A stretch of 64,000 nucleotides of DNA. It comes from UBA2033 sp035345875. GTDB taxonomy: Bacteria > Spirochaetota > Leptospiria > Leptospirales > Leptospiraceae. Below are positions 51,840 through 60,913 of this stretch, piece by piece. The position numbers and the translations under genes are program-made. The DNA is taken from positions 1 through 64,000 of the forward strand of contig DAORDH010000017.1 in the NCBI GenBank assembly GCA_035345875.1, written 5' to 3'. How positions within the stretch are numbered: the first letter of the stretch is position 1; each line of letters starts with the position of its first letter. Under the pieces are notes generated by a model. The model saw nothing but the letters and a program-made list of their open reading frames with translations. It was not told the origin of the DNA and searched no databases.

Positions 51840-53699
51840 TTGTTAACATTTGAAAAAATATTCCTTTCCCTACTACCTATCCCTTTTTCTATTCTATTAT
51901 ATCAGAGATACTTTTTTCGTGGGAAAAGATATGGCATTTACCTTGATGCATTTTTATACGGTGTTTTACAAGCGGCGAGTTTACTCTTTTTATTTCCTTT
52001 TCTAGATGAATTTGTAAATATTGATGCTAAAATTTTTACCGGCTTTTTCAGTGCTGCATTTATAGAGAAAACAACAGCATTCTTATTTTTATACTATCTA
52101 TTAAAAAAACAATATTCAAGATTAAATGTAAACGAAAGCGTTTGTTTTGGAATGTTTTTAGGAATTGGCTTTGCAGCCCTAGAAAATGTTTTCTATGCAA
52201 TCCAAGTTACTTCTTCCACTATTTTTCTCAGAACCTTTACCTCTGTATTACTCCATATAACAACCTGTGGAATGATTGCTTATTATTTAGCTCTGAAGCA
52301 AGCTTATAATACATCTTTAAATAAATCTATTTACACAACGTATGCTTATATCCTGCCACTCATTTTTCACGGACTCTATGATTCATGTCTTCTAATTGGA
52401 AATGAAATTACATATATAATTGGTCCGGAACTTGTATTTCTCATTTTAGCTTTAGAATATATGATGGCACGTGCTTTGTCTCTTCCCAACACAGAAGAAC
52501 TGCATGAAAAGAAAATTTCTTTAGAGGACTGGGAGTCGATACAATTACAACCACAATATGAACGATGGATCATCCGATCTATGGGCAAAAAAAATGCTGA
52601 ATTTGTTCCTTTTTTTTCTATCACTATTAGACCAGAGAAAGGATCAATAATTGTATTACTAACGTTAATCTCTATTGTATTCTACTTTTTCCAAACTCAG
52701 ATGGTATTATTCTTTGATTTAAAATTAAGTGAATATGAGCTAACAACGCTCTTCGCAATTTATCCCTTAGTTCTTGCATTTAATTTGTTTTTACTTGGGG
52801 CAATCAATCCTGAGTATTTTAAAAATAGTATCATAAGCATTCCAATTATTATGGAAGTTAACGTTATTGGTGGTCTTGATTCAAAGTCAATGGTTGGTTC
52901 AGAAATAACAGCATACAACAGTTTTCTTAGAACATTTGATACACTTCCTATTGGACATGAACTAGAAATTTCTTATCTTTATTCAGATTTTAAATCTCCT
53001 CCGATCAAAGGGAAAATCATTTGGGATAATCACGAAGATTTTGAAAAACCAATGGGAAGTATTATTCGATTTGAAGAAACTCCAAAAGGATTTATCCGTT
53101 TTTTAGTTCAATATAACCTTTATAAATTAGGAAAAGGAATTTTATATAATTTAAAATTTCCAGGATTCAAGAAGATTCGAAAACTTTTTGTAAAAGAATC
53201 CACGGTTATGGAACACAATAATTATTATACCGCTGGAACGATTCTATTCAAGGAAGGAGAATCAGGAAAGAAATTTTATCTACTCAAAAAAGGAAGCATA
53301 GAAATCTGTAAGCATACAAGTGCAGGTGAGAAAATTACTCTGAGCTTTGTGGAGTCTGGAGAAATTTTTGGAGAAATGGCAATTCTTGGAAATCAGCCTA
53401 GATCTGCATCTGCAGTCTGTATGACAAACTGTGTTGTCGCAACGGCTGACGGAGACAATTTAGAGGCTTTAATAAAGGGAAATCCTGACTTTTCTCTGAA
53501 ATTGATACAGACTCTCGCTACCAGAATCAGTTATTCTGAAAAACTCTTAAAAAGTAGAATTCAAGAATTGGAAGATGCACTCAATCATGAGAAAGAAAAA
53601 AATCATAAACTGGAAACTAAAGTATCCGAAATGATTCCAAAACCTGTTGATTTAAAAATTTCTCAGCATTCAAAATTTAGAAAGCGTCGTAAAACTTAA
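51840..53699 (+). CDS. PrsW-like membrane protease fused to PilZ-like and cNMP-binding domains
   Basis: A 619-residue three-part protein. Residues 1-220 are a PrsW-type intramembrane metalloprotease with about seven helices. Seen are the FIEKTTAF site (Glu76, where the family usually has EE), FGMFLGIGFAALENVFYA (Glu115, Asn116), Arg131, His139 and HGLYD (His177, Asp181). Two more helices follow near 270-320. Then a PilZ-like beta domain lies at about 340-440 (KGKIIWDNHEDF, GSIIRFEE). The C-terminus is a cyclic-nucleotide-binding domain (about 455-570: EGESGKKFYLLKKGSIEI, GEIFGEMAILGNQPRSASA), which is close to canonical. The start is a TTG after AAGGA. PrsW enzymes cut anti-sigma factors; control by c-di-GMP or cAMP is inference. 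Confidence 0.72.
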   Translation: MLTFEKIFLSLLPIPFSILLYQRYFFRGKRYGIYLDAFLYGVLQAASLLFLFPFLDEFVNIDAKIFTGFFSAAFIEKTTAFLFLYYLLKKQYSRLNVNESVCFGMFLGIGFAALENVFYAIQVTSSTIFLRTFTSVLLHITTCGMIAYYLALKQAYNTSLNKSIYTTYAYILPLIFHGLYDSCLLIGNEITYIIGPELVFLILALEYMMARALSLPNTEELHEKKISLEDWESIQLQPQYERWIIRSMGKKNAEFVPFFSITIRPEKGSIIVLLTLISIVFYFFQTQMVLFFDLKLSEYELTTLFAIYPLVLAFNLFLLGAINPEYFKNSIISIPIIMEVNVIGGLDSKSMVGSEITAYNSFLRTFDTLPIGHELEISYLYSDFKSPPIKGKIIWDNHEDFEKPMGSIIRFEETPKGFIRFLVQYNLYKLGKGILYNLKFPGFKKIRKLFVKESTVMEHNNYYTAGTILFKEGESGKKFYLLKKGSIEICKHTSAGEKITLSFVESGEIFGEMAILGNQPRSASAVCMTNCVVATADGDNLEALIKGNPDFSLKLIQTLATRISYSEKLLKSRIQELEDALNHEKEKNHKLETKVSEMIPKPVDLKISQHSKFRKRRKT

Positions 53700-53742
53700 T
53701 TGATAAAGTCTTGAAATTAATCTTGAATTTTGCAAGTCTATT

Positions 53743-53770
53743 CCTAAAGGAACATTGTTCCTTTAGGAGA
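53743..53770 (+). promoter_or_regulatory. Hairpin overlapping the ribosome binding site
   Basis: Arms cctaaaggaac (53743-53753) and gttcctttagg (53757-53767) are exact over 11 bp with a 3-nt loop. The Shine-Dalgarno AGGAGA (53765-53770) of the next gene begins inside the 3' arm. The ATG is at 53776. If formed, the stem would hide part of the ribosome binding site. No T-run follows, so it is not a simple terminator. Confidence 0.65.
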
Positions 53771-53775
53771 AAAAA

Positions 53776-55305
53776 ATGAAAAGAAAAATACCAATATCTC
53801 TATTAATCCTATTCTTTGCTCTTATTTCCTGCGATGAAAAGAAGAAGCAATATATACCAATACAATCCGTCGTGCAACAAAATGTTCCAAATACCTCCAC
53901 AAATGGAAGTTCGGGACCTACAGTAAGTCTACCAAGCGCAGGTGGCAGTAATACAGATTTATCTGGAGTTACACCTGGAACAACTCTAACCACCACTCCT
54001 GCTGGAAATACCCCTTTTACTTATTCAAATAATACAACAATTCCTGTTGACTCAACTGTGACGAATAGTGAAGGAACTCCAGTTGCTGGAGCGATAGTTA
54101 CAATCACAAACCCAGAGGCTAATGATGTTTTACTGCAACAAGTAACAAACAGTGATGGAAAAGTTACAGGTTCTATTACAGTTCCAAGCACAACAACATC
54201 AGTTAGTTTAACAGTTACATCAGGTGGAACAACTTGTCAGCCAGTTCAAATTCCTCTACAAGTAGTTACAACTCAGAATGGGAATACGACAATTTCCCAA
54301 GTATCTTCTATTGGCAATATTGCAATTCCAATTGCGAACGTTGGTGGGAACCAAACTGTAGCTGACCGAGATAAGGATGGAATAAATGACGATCTAGATT
54401 TTTATCCAGATGATTCCAAAAAGGCAACCAAAATTCGTTTTCCATCTTCTAGTGTAAATACAATTGCCTTTGAAGACCTATATCCAAATGCGGGTGATGC
54501 AGACTTGAATGATTATGTTGTTCAGTTTTTCACAGAAGAAGATTTAAATGCAGAAGGAAAGATTGTTGAAATTAGAGGAGCTTTTCAACATGTTGCAAGA
54601 GGTGCCGGATATCGTCATCAGCTGAAAATCTTATTACCAAATAATTTAGATTTATCTTATGAAAGCACAGTCACAGACGCATCAGGAGTAGCACAGAATA
54701 CTAGTATAGCAAAATTTACTCCGACCTCATCCCAATTAGAGGCTGGTTTGATTATTCTTGGAAACAGTGGAACTACCATTTCTTCACCGAACTCAGAGTC
54801 ATCTCAAACTTATGCGCCAGGGCATATCTCAAAATTTAAAATTGTATTTAATACTCCTGTAGCTAGAAATGTGATCGGGTCTTCACCGTATAACGTTTAC
54901 CTGCAAGTAATTGATACTGGAAAAAATATTTTCTTTCCAGGAAAGTATTTTGATGCAAATGGAAAAGATCTTTATATGGATTCAAATGGCTTTCCTTGGG
55001 CAATACATGTTCCGGGTGTATGGCAATGGCCACTAGAAAGAAAAGACATTCGAAACATAGACAATACAGGATATCCTAGATTTAATTCTTGGGCAACATC
55101 GAATGGCTTGAATGATAAAGATTGGTATACAACTATTACAAATGGCAAAGTTTATTCTATTCCAACAACGCCTAGCAATCTACTTGCTTACTTAAAAGGT
55201 GTAGATAGTAACATAAGTGTTTATCTTGCAATGTCACTTGCATTTTTAGGGATTATATTCGGATTATTGATTCGAAAGAAACTTTCAAACGTTAGTTCAA
55301 CCTAA
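53776..55305 (+). CDS. LruC-domain surface lipoprotein
   Basis: A 509-residue lipoprotein with a lipobox ISC at Cys19. After a Thr/Ser/Gly-rich linker (about 30-90) comes a bacterial Ig-like domain (VAGAIVTITNPEANDVLLQQ). A calcium-binding repeat, DRDKDGINDDLDFYPDD (about residues 198-214), leads into a LruC domain (AFEDLYPNAGDADLNDYVVQF and beyond, about 220-450). LruC is named for a leptospiral recurrent-uveitis antigen. An unusual C-terminal membrane helix plus RKK (VYLAMSLAFLGIIFGLLIRKK) ends the protein. The hairpin at 53743-53770 may control translation. It is followed by a strong terminator. Confidence 0.8.
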   Translation: MKRKIPISLLILFFALISCDEKKKQYIPIQSVVQQNVPNTSTNGSSGPTVSLPSAGGSNTDLSGVTPGTTLTTTPAGNTPFTYSNNTTIPVDSTVTNSEGTPVAGAIVTITNPEANDVLLQQVTNSDGKVTGSITVPSTTTSVSLTVTSGGTTCQPVQIPLQVVTTQNGNTTISQVSSIGNIAIPIANVGGNQTVADRDKDGINDDLDFYPDDSKKATKIRFPSSSVNTIAFEDLYPNAGDADLNDYVVQFFTEEDLNAEGKIVEIRGAFQHVARGAGYRHQLKILLPNNLDLSYESTVTDASGVAQNTSIAKFTPTSSQLEAGLIILGNSGTTISSPNSESSQTYAPGHISKFKIVFNTPVARNVIGSSPYNVYLQVIDTGKNIFFPGKYFDANGKDLYMDSNGFPWAIHVPGVWQWPLERKDIRNIDNTGYPRFNSWATSNGLNDKDWYTTITNGKVYSIPTTPSNLLAYLKGVDSNISVYLAMSLAFLGIIFGLLIRKKLSNVSST

Positions 55306-55312
55306 ATATAAA

Positions 55313-55357
55313 AATACCTTGAATAGAAATACTTTTAAGAATTTTATTCAAGGTATT
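55313..55357 (+). terminator. Terminator after the LruC lipoprotein gene
   Basis: Exact 12-bp arms aataccttgaat (55313-55324) and attcaaggtatt (55346-55357) lie just after the stop codon. A modest T-rich tail (ctttgtt) follows. A second hairpin, cgtaggg / ccctacg at 55416-55433, sits 23 bp past the DUF2892 stop on the other strand. Confidence 0.65.
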
Positions 55358-55455
55358 CTTTGTTAAATCAAATAAGTTCACTAAAAAATTTACAGATTAA
55401 AAAATAGGAAAAATTCGTAGGGTTTCCCCTACGATGTAAAATTGTTCAGGGAAGA

Positions 55456-55641
55456 TTATTTTTTTTCTACAGTGGAGACTTTTACTGTCCAGTAAAGCGG
55501 ACAAAACTTAATAGCTGCAGTTGCTAGTAATACAACTCCAATCAAACCAAACCAGGAAGAAAAATATAAACCAGCAGCAATGATCCCTAGACCGAGAACT
55601 ACTCGTATGATCCTATCCAAGCTTCCAACATTTACTAACAT
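55456..55641 (-). CDS. DUF2892-family inner membrane protein
   Basis: A 61-residue protein with two close membrane helices. The N-terminal NVGSLDRIIRVVLGLGIIA and the late CPLYW are the DUF2892 signature (also found fused to rhodanese in YgaP). The ATG at 55641 fits the ribosome binding site AGAAG better than one two codons earlier. It follows the rhodanese gene, whose reading frame ends 10 bp before the upstream ATG. The two together resemble a split YgaP. Role: probably sulfur transfer at the membrane (inference). Confidence 0.75.
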   Translation of the reverse strand: MLVNVGSLDRIIRVVLGLGIIAAGLYFSSWFGLIGVVLLATAAIKFCPLYWTVKVSTVEKK

Positions 55642-55657
55642 AATCATCTTCTATAAG

Positions 55658-56032
55658 TTATTTAACTTCTGGCATATCTGATAGACCACCACCGTTGACT
55701 ACATTCTTAAATCCATTGGCATCTAGAATTCCTTTTGCTCTTCCAGATCTTCCACCTGATCTACAATAAACAACGATTTTGCGCTCTTTATCTCCAAATT
55801 CGGATAACCTAGATTCTACTTGGTCAACAGGAATATTTTTTGCATTTGCATAGTGACCAGAAGCATATTCTTCTCCACTTCTCACATCTACAATAAGGGC
55901 TCCACCCTTGATGTAATCGATAACATCTTTCTTATCCACGGCTCCAACTCCTTTATTCAAAAATCTCAAGGCAAGTAAAACTCCAAAGACTCCTACCGCC
56001 AGATACATTAAATTGATGAAATTCATTTTCAT
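55658..56032 (-). CDS. Membrane-anchored rhodanese
   Basis: A single-domain rhodanese of about 124 residues, which moves sulfane sulfur between thiols or cyanide. An N-terminal membrane helix (residues about 7-24, MYLAVGVFGVLLALRFL) places the domain near the inner membrane. The active-site loop is VVYCRSGGRSGRA with the catalytic Cys. The substrate-binding VDVRSGEEYASGHYANAKNIP is also there. I chose the ATG at 56032; a TTG at 56068 lies upstream of the probable -10 element. The operator at 56037-56052 touches this start, so the transcript may have almost no leader. Confidence 0.8.
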   Translation of the reverse strand: MKMNFINLMYLAVGVFGVLLALRFLNKGVGAVDKKDVIDYIKGGALIVDVRSGEEYASGHYANAKNIPVDQVESRLSEFGDKERKIVVYCRSGGRSGRAKGILDANGFKNVVNGGGLSDMPEVK

Positions 56033-56036
56033 ATAT

Positions 56037-56052
56037 ATACCATACGGGGTAT
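56037..56052. promoter_or_regulatory. CsoR/CstR-type operator overlapping the rhodanese promoter
   Basis: The sequence ATACCATACGGGGTAT has ATACC and GGTAT ends around a GC core. This matches the style of published CsoR-family operators. On the minus strand a TATAAT-like -10 (rc of 56051-56056) overlaps its upstream edge, so a bound repressor would block transcription of the rhodanese gene. A CsoR-family gene lies 135 bp away. Confidence 0.6.
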
Positions 56053-56186
56053 TATATAAAAATAGCAAGCATTATTTTTTTTTATTTGACCTTTATTGCA
56101 GAATGGTTATTTTGAATCAATAATATAAATTTTAAATAGAATCCTCTTAACAATTCTGATTTTAATACAGAATAAGGTAGGTGTTT

Positions 56187-56450
56187 ATGACAAAACAAAG
56201 AACAGATTTAATTTCCAGACTCAGCCGAATTCAAGGACAATTGGAAAGTATAAAAAAAAGCCTTGAATCTGAAACAGATATAGAATGTATTAAAACTATG
56301 CATCTGATTAAAGCAGCGAACAATGCTCTGAAAAAATTTGGAGAAGCATACGTTTCCAACCATATGGATGAGTGCATGAGCGGAAAAACTCCGAAAAAGA
56401 ATATTGAAAAAGAGTTAAAATCAGTCATAGAGGCAGCTTTTACTCTTTGA
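56187..56450 (+). CDS. CsoR/CstR-family repressor (DUF156)
   Basis: A small all-helical repressor of the CsoR/RcnR/FrmR/CstR family, 87 residues from the ATG at 56187, which fits an AAGGTAGG site better than the GTG at 56181. The start LISRLSRIQGQLESIKKSLES is typical. Sensing residues are Cys in DIECIKTM, then His and Cys in SNHMDECM. The spacing matches the Cu(I)-binding C-H-C set of CsoR. Those two Cys also occur in CstR, which senses persulfides. The divergent rhodanese and DUF2892 genes favour a sulfur sensor; the His favours copper. It is coupled to the ClC gene through TTGA. Confidence 0.82.
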   Translation: MTKQRTDLISRLSRIQGQLESIKKSLESETDIECIKTMHLIKAANNALKKFGEAYVSNHMDECMSGKTPKKNIEKELKSVIEAAFTL

Positions 56451-58153
56451 TAAAAATAAAGACAAGTATACACATATATTTTTTGTCCTTCCTGACAGGA
56501 ATTGTGACTGGTAGTTTTGTAATTCTTTTTTCAAAGCTATTGGAATATTTTGAGCGGCTACTCTCATTTAACCACAGTTCCTTTTATAAAACATTTTCCT
56601 TCGAATTTAATTTTCTTTACCTTTTATTACCAGCAATCGGAGGCTTACTTGTTGGTTTAATAACACATTATCTCTGCAGTGAGGCAAGAGGAAATGGAAT
56701 TGATCACCTACTCGATGCATTTCATAATCAGAACGGGGAAATGCGCGGTCGTGTTTCGTATTACAAAGCAATCGTAACAATCATAACTCTATCGACGGGA
56801 GGAAGTGCTGGAAAAGAAGGTCCTTCCGCACAAATCGGAGCTAGCATAGGCTCAAAAATCAATAATGTTTTTGCAGGAGGTGCAAGAGCAAGAAGAACTC
56901 TTTTGCTCGCAGGGGCTGCTGCATCTCTCGGAACAATTTTTCAAGCACCGTTAGGCGGCGCGATAACAGCAATTGAAATGGTATATAGAGAAGATATTGA
57001 AAGTGACGCTCTCATACCCTCTATTATTTCTTCTGTTTCTGCTTATTTTTTACTTAGCTCTTTTGGTCTCGTGCATAGAGAATACTTTGCTTTGCAAGAA
57101 TTAGCTCCTAAATATCTAACTATTTACCCAATACTAGGATTGATTTCTTTTGGAATAGGATTTGTTTTAGTCAAAATAATCCAACGACTAAAAGCCTTTT
57201 TCCTGAAATGGAAAATTTTCCCTCCCTTTAAACCAATGATTGGAGGTTTGATCTGCGGAGTCATTTATCTTTTTTTTCCTGTTGTTTCGGGAACAGGAGA
57301 ATCCTATATTGAGAACTTTCTTTTCAAGCCTGAAACCTATACAGGGATTCCCAAACTCGAATTGATTCAATTTGTTTTATTTGTTGTTACCTTCAAAATC
57401 TTTGCAACAACAATCACGATTGCATCTGGTGGATCAGGCGGTATCTTTGGTCCTTCCCTTTTTCTGGGAGGAACAATTGGAATGTTTGTTGCGGAAGTTG
57501 CAGGATTATTCTATACTTTAGACCCCGATCACTATCGCAGTTTTATATTAGTAGGGATGGGTTCCTTTTATGCAGGAATAGCTAGTGCACCGATAGCCGC
57601 AATGATTATGATATGTGAAATGGTAGGAAGTTATGTTTTACTCCCTCCTCTCATGGTATGCTCCATTATTGTATTTCTTCTATCAAAAAAGCTCAATTTA
57701 TATTCAGGACAAGTGCAAGATCGATTTCATTCTCCTGCACATCATTGGGATATTCAAACAGATATTTTGCGGAAAATGCCTATTTACCACTACCAGACCT
57801 ATTTACATCGATCTGCTATCGCAAAAGAAACTCAACCGATTCAATTTATCAAAAGACGCGCTCTTAAAAGAGATGAAAAAGACTTTATTATTTTAAATGA
57901 ATCAAGCGAATATGTTGGGATAATCTCATCCCTAGAATTTATGCGACAGGATATTAATCCAAAATCCCCAGTATATCCTTATATTGAGAAAATTCCTGCT
58001 ATTTCAATCAGTCAAAGTCTTGGTGATGCACTAGAACTTCTTCTTAAACACAATCTTGACAAAGTCGCTGTAATCAGTAATTCTAGCCGTTTCCTTGGAT
58101 ATCTTCGTTATCAAGATATATTAGAACTCTATTTCTCAAAACTAAAACGATAA
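56447..58153 (+). CDS. ClC-family chloride channel or transporter with CBS domains
   Basis: A ClC chloride protein of 568 residues. The membrane part has GSAGKEGPSAQIGASIG, with the gating Glu, then SGGSGGIFGPSLFLGG and GIASAPIAAMIMICEM. The first anion-site motif is GNGIDHLL instead of the usual GSGIP, which may alter selectivity. The C-terminus (about 455-568) holds two CBS domains, which bind nucleotides. The start is a TTG overlapping the repressor stop (TTGA), so it is translationally coupled. A ClC gene under a CsoR-type repressor is unusual. Possible fluoride or chloride transport; selectivity is unknown. Confidence 0.85.
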   Translation: MIKIKTSIHIYFLSFLTGIVTGSFVILFSKLLEYFERLLSFNHSSFYKTFSFEFNFLYLLLPAIGGLLVGLITHYLCSEARGNGIDHLLDAFHNQNGEMRGRVSYYKAIVTIITLSTGGSAGKEGPSAQIGASIGSKINNVFAGGARARRTLLLAGAAASLGTIFQAPLGGAITAIEMVYREDIESDALIPSIISSVSAYFLLSSFGLVHREYFALQELAPKYLTIYPILGLISFGIGFVLVKIIQRLKAFFLKWKIFPPFKPMIGGLICGVIYLFFPVVSGTGESYIENFLFKPETYTGIPKLELIQFVLFVVTFKIFATTITIASGGSGGIFGPSLFLGGTIGMFVAEVAGLFYTLDPDHYRSFILVGMGSFYAGIASAPIAAMIMICEMVGSYVLLPPLMVCSIIVFLLSKKLNLYSGQVQDRFHSPAHHWDIQTDILRKMPIYHYQTYLHRSAIAKETQPIQFIKRRALKRDEKDFIILNESSEYVGIISSLEFMRQDINPKSPVYPYIEKIPAISISQSLGDALELLLKHNLDKVAVISNSSRFLGYLRYQDILELYFSKLKR

Positions 58154-58424
58154 CTGCTAAGATATCGATTCTTAAAAGAAGAGATAAGACAAAGTAATGA
58201 TTGAGAAAATGGATCCGTAAAAAATTTTCTTTTTAGTCATTTTAATAGAAGGATTGCGCTATTCTACCTAATATCTATTTCTAACAAACCTATCAAATAT
58301 ATTTTGAATTTATTGCTTATAAATTGAGAATATATGCTTTCAGTTTCAATGTTCTTGCTTTTTTTATATCGATGTAATTATAGTCTATTTTGTAAGATTT
58401 AATCCTTTCATCCGGAGATTTTCT

Positions 58425-60227
58425 TTGAAATCTAATTCATTTATACTAAAAATTTTTCTATTACTAGGCTTTATTCTTTTGTATTTGCAAATAAACTGCA
58501 AATCCAAGGATTGCAACTCAGCCCAAACGATAATCGATAAAGTTCCATTCATTGAAAAAGCAATAGATTGTCAGAAAGAAGACAATTCATTGCTGCTTGG
58601 ATTGATTGCAATTGGATCAAGAAGTTCCACTGCAAGTATTTCCACTGCTGCCACTTGTCCTGTTTCTGGTTCACTGAGCAATCCAAGCCCAGTGAACGGC
58701 TCTAGCATTACTTTGACAGGTGCACAATGCACAAACTCTGCAATCCAGTCTACGATTACAAATGGAGGTAACATTACTTTAAATTGCAGTGGAACAATTT
58801 CAATTTCTAGTGAATTAACGGTTCCATCGAATGGAACTGTTTTTATAACAGGAGTAAATGGCTCAGGAACTAACGGTAAAGTAATATTAGATGGAGGTGG
58901 TATTTCTAGGATTATCTATGGAAATAGTAGTTCTAAGATTATTGTAAAAAACCTTCAATTTCAAAATGGAAAATCAAAAGAGACTGCAGATTCAACGGGA
59001 GCTTTAAATAAAAATGCAGGGGGCGCTTTATTCAATGGTTATAAAGGCGAAATGACTGTAATTGATTGTGATTTTTTAAATAATGTCGGTGGCACAAATG
59101 CAAGTGGAAATAAAGAAGAAGGAGGAGGTGCAATTTACACAAAGTCATTTGGTAAACTAACGATCGTAAATAGCTACTTTTCTGGAAATACTGGAGGTCT
59201 AGGTGGAGCGATCAATAATCTATTGAGCAAACTAACAATCATTGATAGTAATTTTACTTCGAATAGTTCTTTAGTAGACAATTATTCTGCAGGAGGATAT
59301 GGGGGAGCTATTTATACGGATGGAGCTGGACTTGGAGGAGTCAATGGAGCAAACAATCAAGCATCTCTAAATCCTCCCTCTGGATTGGGGAATATAACGA
59401 TTTGCCGCACTGTATTCTCAAACAATACTGGGAAAGGGCAAGGAGGTGGGACCTTCTTATATGGCTATGCTCCGGATGTAATCACTTTAGATAGAATTGT
59501 TTACGATAAAAATTCTGTTATTAAAAACGGTGCAGGCGATGCTTTAGGAGGAGGACTTCGATCAGGAAATGCGGACACCTATATTTCTAACTCGTCTTTT
59601 ACGGATAACGTTGCTTTATCACAGGGAGGAGGCTTTTGGAAAGGCGAGTCTAGTTTGCTTTCTATTAGCAATTCTACTTTTGTAAATAATTATGCTGTTG
59701 AGACAGGCTCAACGACAGCTGCCTCTCTTTCAAATAGAAATAATACTGGTGGAATATGTGGAGCAATCAATAATGCAGGGAGTTCCTCTTTTGATATGAC
59801 AAATCTTACTATTGTCAATAATCATGCAGGATTTATGAGTGGAGCGATATGCGGTAGCTCAAACAGTGCCTCGAAATCTATTATAGCTTATAATACGGCT
59901 TATAATAATGGTAATTCTTGGAAGAAGGGTCAAAATTGTGCAGGAAATCAAATTGTAAACAAAGGATCTAATTTTGAATTTCCAAATAAGAATACAACTG
60001 ATTCTACCTCTGATAATATTACTTGCTTTAACTCTACAATTCAAGATCCACTCTATCAATCTTCTTCAAACCTAACTTACACAAACTCAGTTGTGTCCCC
60101 TATTCCACTTGCAACGGTAAATGACTGTTCAACGCAAGTTGGATCTTCGGGAAGAACGATTGCTATTAAAAACATAGCACTTCAATCTGGTAGTCCTGCA
60201 ACTGGTTCGGGTGCAAGCTGTCCCTAA
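58425..60227 (+). CDS. Parallel beta-helix surface lipoprotein
   Basis: A 600-residue lipoprotein. The start is a TTG with GGAG eight bases before; the signal peptide ends in a lipobox INC (about Cys25). The body (about 95-560) is a right-handed parallel beta-helix with many GGA/GGG turns (GGALFNGYKG, GGGAIYTKSFG, GGGLRSG, GGICGAINN) and F-x-N-N-like steps, as in polymorphic outer membrane and pectate-lyase-fold proteins. Several Cys occur near both ends. Polysaccharide binding or surface adhesion is a reasonable guess. No autotransporter beta-barrel is present. Confidence 0.78.
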   Translation: MKSNSFILKIFLLLGFILLYLQINCKSKDCNSAQTIIDKVPFIEKAIDCQKEDNSLLLGLIAIGSRSSTASISTAATCPVSGSLSNPSPVNGSSITLTGAQCTNSAIQSTITNGGNITLNCSGTISISSELTVPSNGTVFITGVNGSGTNGKVILDGGGISRIIYGNSSSKIIVKNLQFQNGKSKETADSTGALNKNAGGALFNGYKGEMTVIDCDFLNNVGGTNASGNKEEGGGAIYTKSFGKLTIVNSYFSGNTGGLGGAINNLLSKLTIIDSNFTSNSSLVDNYSAGGYGGAIYTDGAGLGGVNGANNQASLNPPSGLGNITICRTVFSNNTGKGQGGGTFLYGYAPDVITLDRIVYDKNSVIKNGAGDALGGGLRSGNADTYISNSSFTDNVALSQGGGFWKGESSLLSISNSTFVNNYAVETGSTTAASLSNRNNTGGICGAINNAGSSSFDMTNLTIVNNHAGFMSGAICGSSNSASKSIIAYNTAYNNGNSWKKGQNCAGNQIVNKGSNFEFPNKNTTDSTSDNITCFNSTIQDPLYQSSSNLTYTNSVVSPIPLATVNDCSTQVGSSGRTIAIKNIALQSGSPATGSGASCP

Positions 60228-60275
60228 TTTGTAGAATTAGACTTTTCAATCTCCTTTCTGCAAATGGCAAGGGGA

Positions 60276-60908
60276 TTAAAGATTTATTTTTTCTAAGAAA
60301 AGCTTTTGGAATGTTTTTATAAATTCTAATTCCTTTTCTTCGCTGATGTCGAATCCAAGCTTTTTCAGAGACACCATATTCGCCGCATCCTGCCCACAGG
60401 GATGAATCAACTGAAATACATTTAAATCATTTCGCAAATTGAGAGCAACTCCATAGCTTGTGAAAAAAGATTTAAAATAAACTCCCATAGAAACAATTTT
60501 TTTTATTGGGTCTTTTTCCAAATAAAGACCAGGTCTCATCGCATCCGAGACAAGCTTTAATTGCCAAACAGAGTAAACTGATTCGATCATAGAGTTCGTT
60601 AGAATACTTAAGTATTCACCAATGTTTTTACTTCTCTTTTTCAAATCAATATGAGGATAAATCACTAATTGCCCTGTTTCATGTGCGGTTAAATCACCTC
60701 CCCGCTCAATCCTGCAAAACTCAATTTCTTTTTTGGTTAAATATTCTTCACTCACGAGTAGATTTTGAATATTGTAGTTGATACCAGCCGTTATTGTTGA
60801 GGTATGCTCTAAAAAGATAATTATTTCTCTTCTTTTTTTTCTGAGGAGAGATTGTAATTGAATGTATCGATTATAGGGGACAGAATTTAATTTATTTGTA
60901 AATTTCAT
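60276..60908 (-). CDS. lipB: Octanoyltransferase LipB
   Basis: The enzyme that moves octanoyl from acyl carrier protein to lipoyl domains, the first step of lipoate synthesis. It has 210 residues. Conserved: the EHTSTITAG start region, ERGGDLTAHETGQLVIYPHIDL, then KIVSMGVYFKSFFTSYGVALNL with the catalytic Lys, and HPCG with the catalytic Cys. All are intact. It is divergent from the next gene; their start codons are only 6 bp apart, so at least one promoter must lie inside the other gene or both transcripts are nearly leaderless. LipA was not seen. Confidence 0.9.
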   Translation of the reverse strand: MKFTNKLNSVPYNRYIQLQSLLRKKRREIIIFLEHTSTITAGINYNIQNLLVSEEYLTKKEIEFCRIERGGDLTAHETGQLVIYPHIDLKKRSKNIGEYLSILTNSMIESVYSVWQLKLVSDAMRPGLYLEKDPIKKIVSMGVYFKSFFTSYGVALNLRNDLNVFQLIHPCGQDAANMVSLKKLGFDISEEKELEFIKTFQKLFLEKINL

Positions 60909-60913
60909 TGGCT

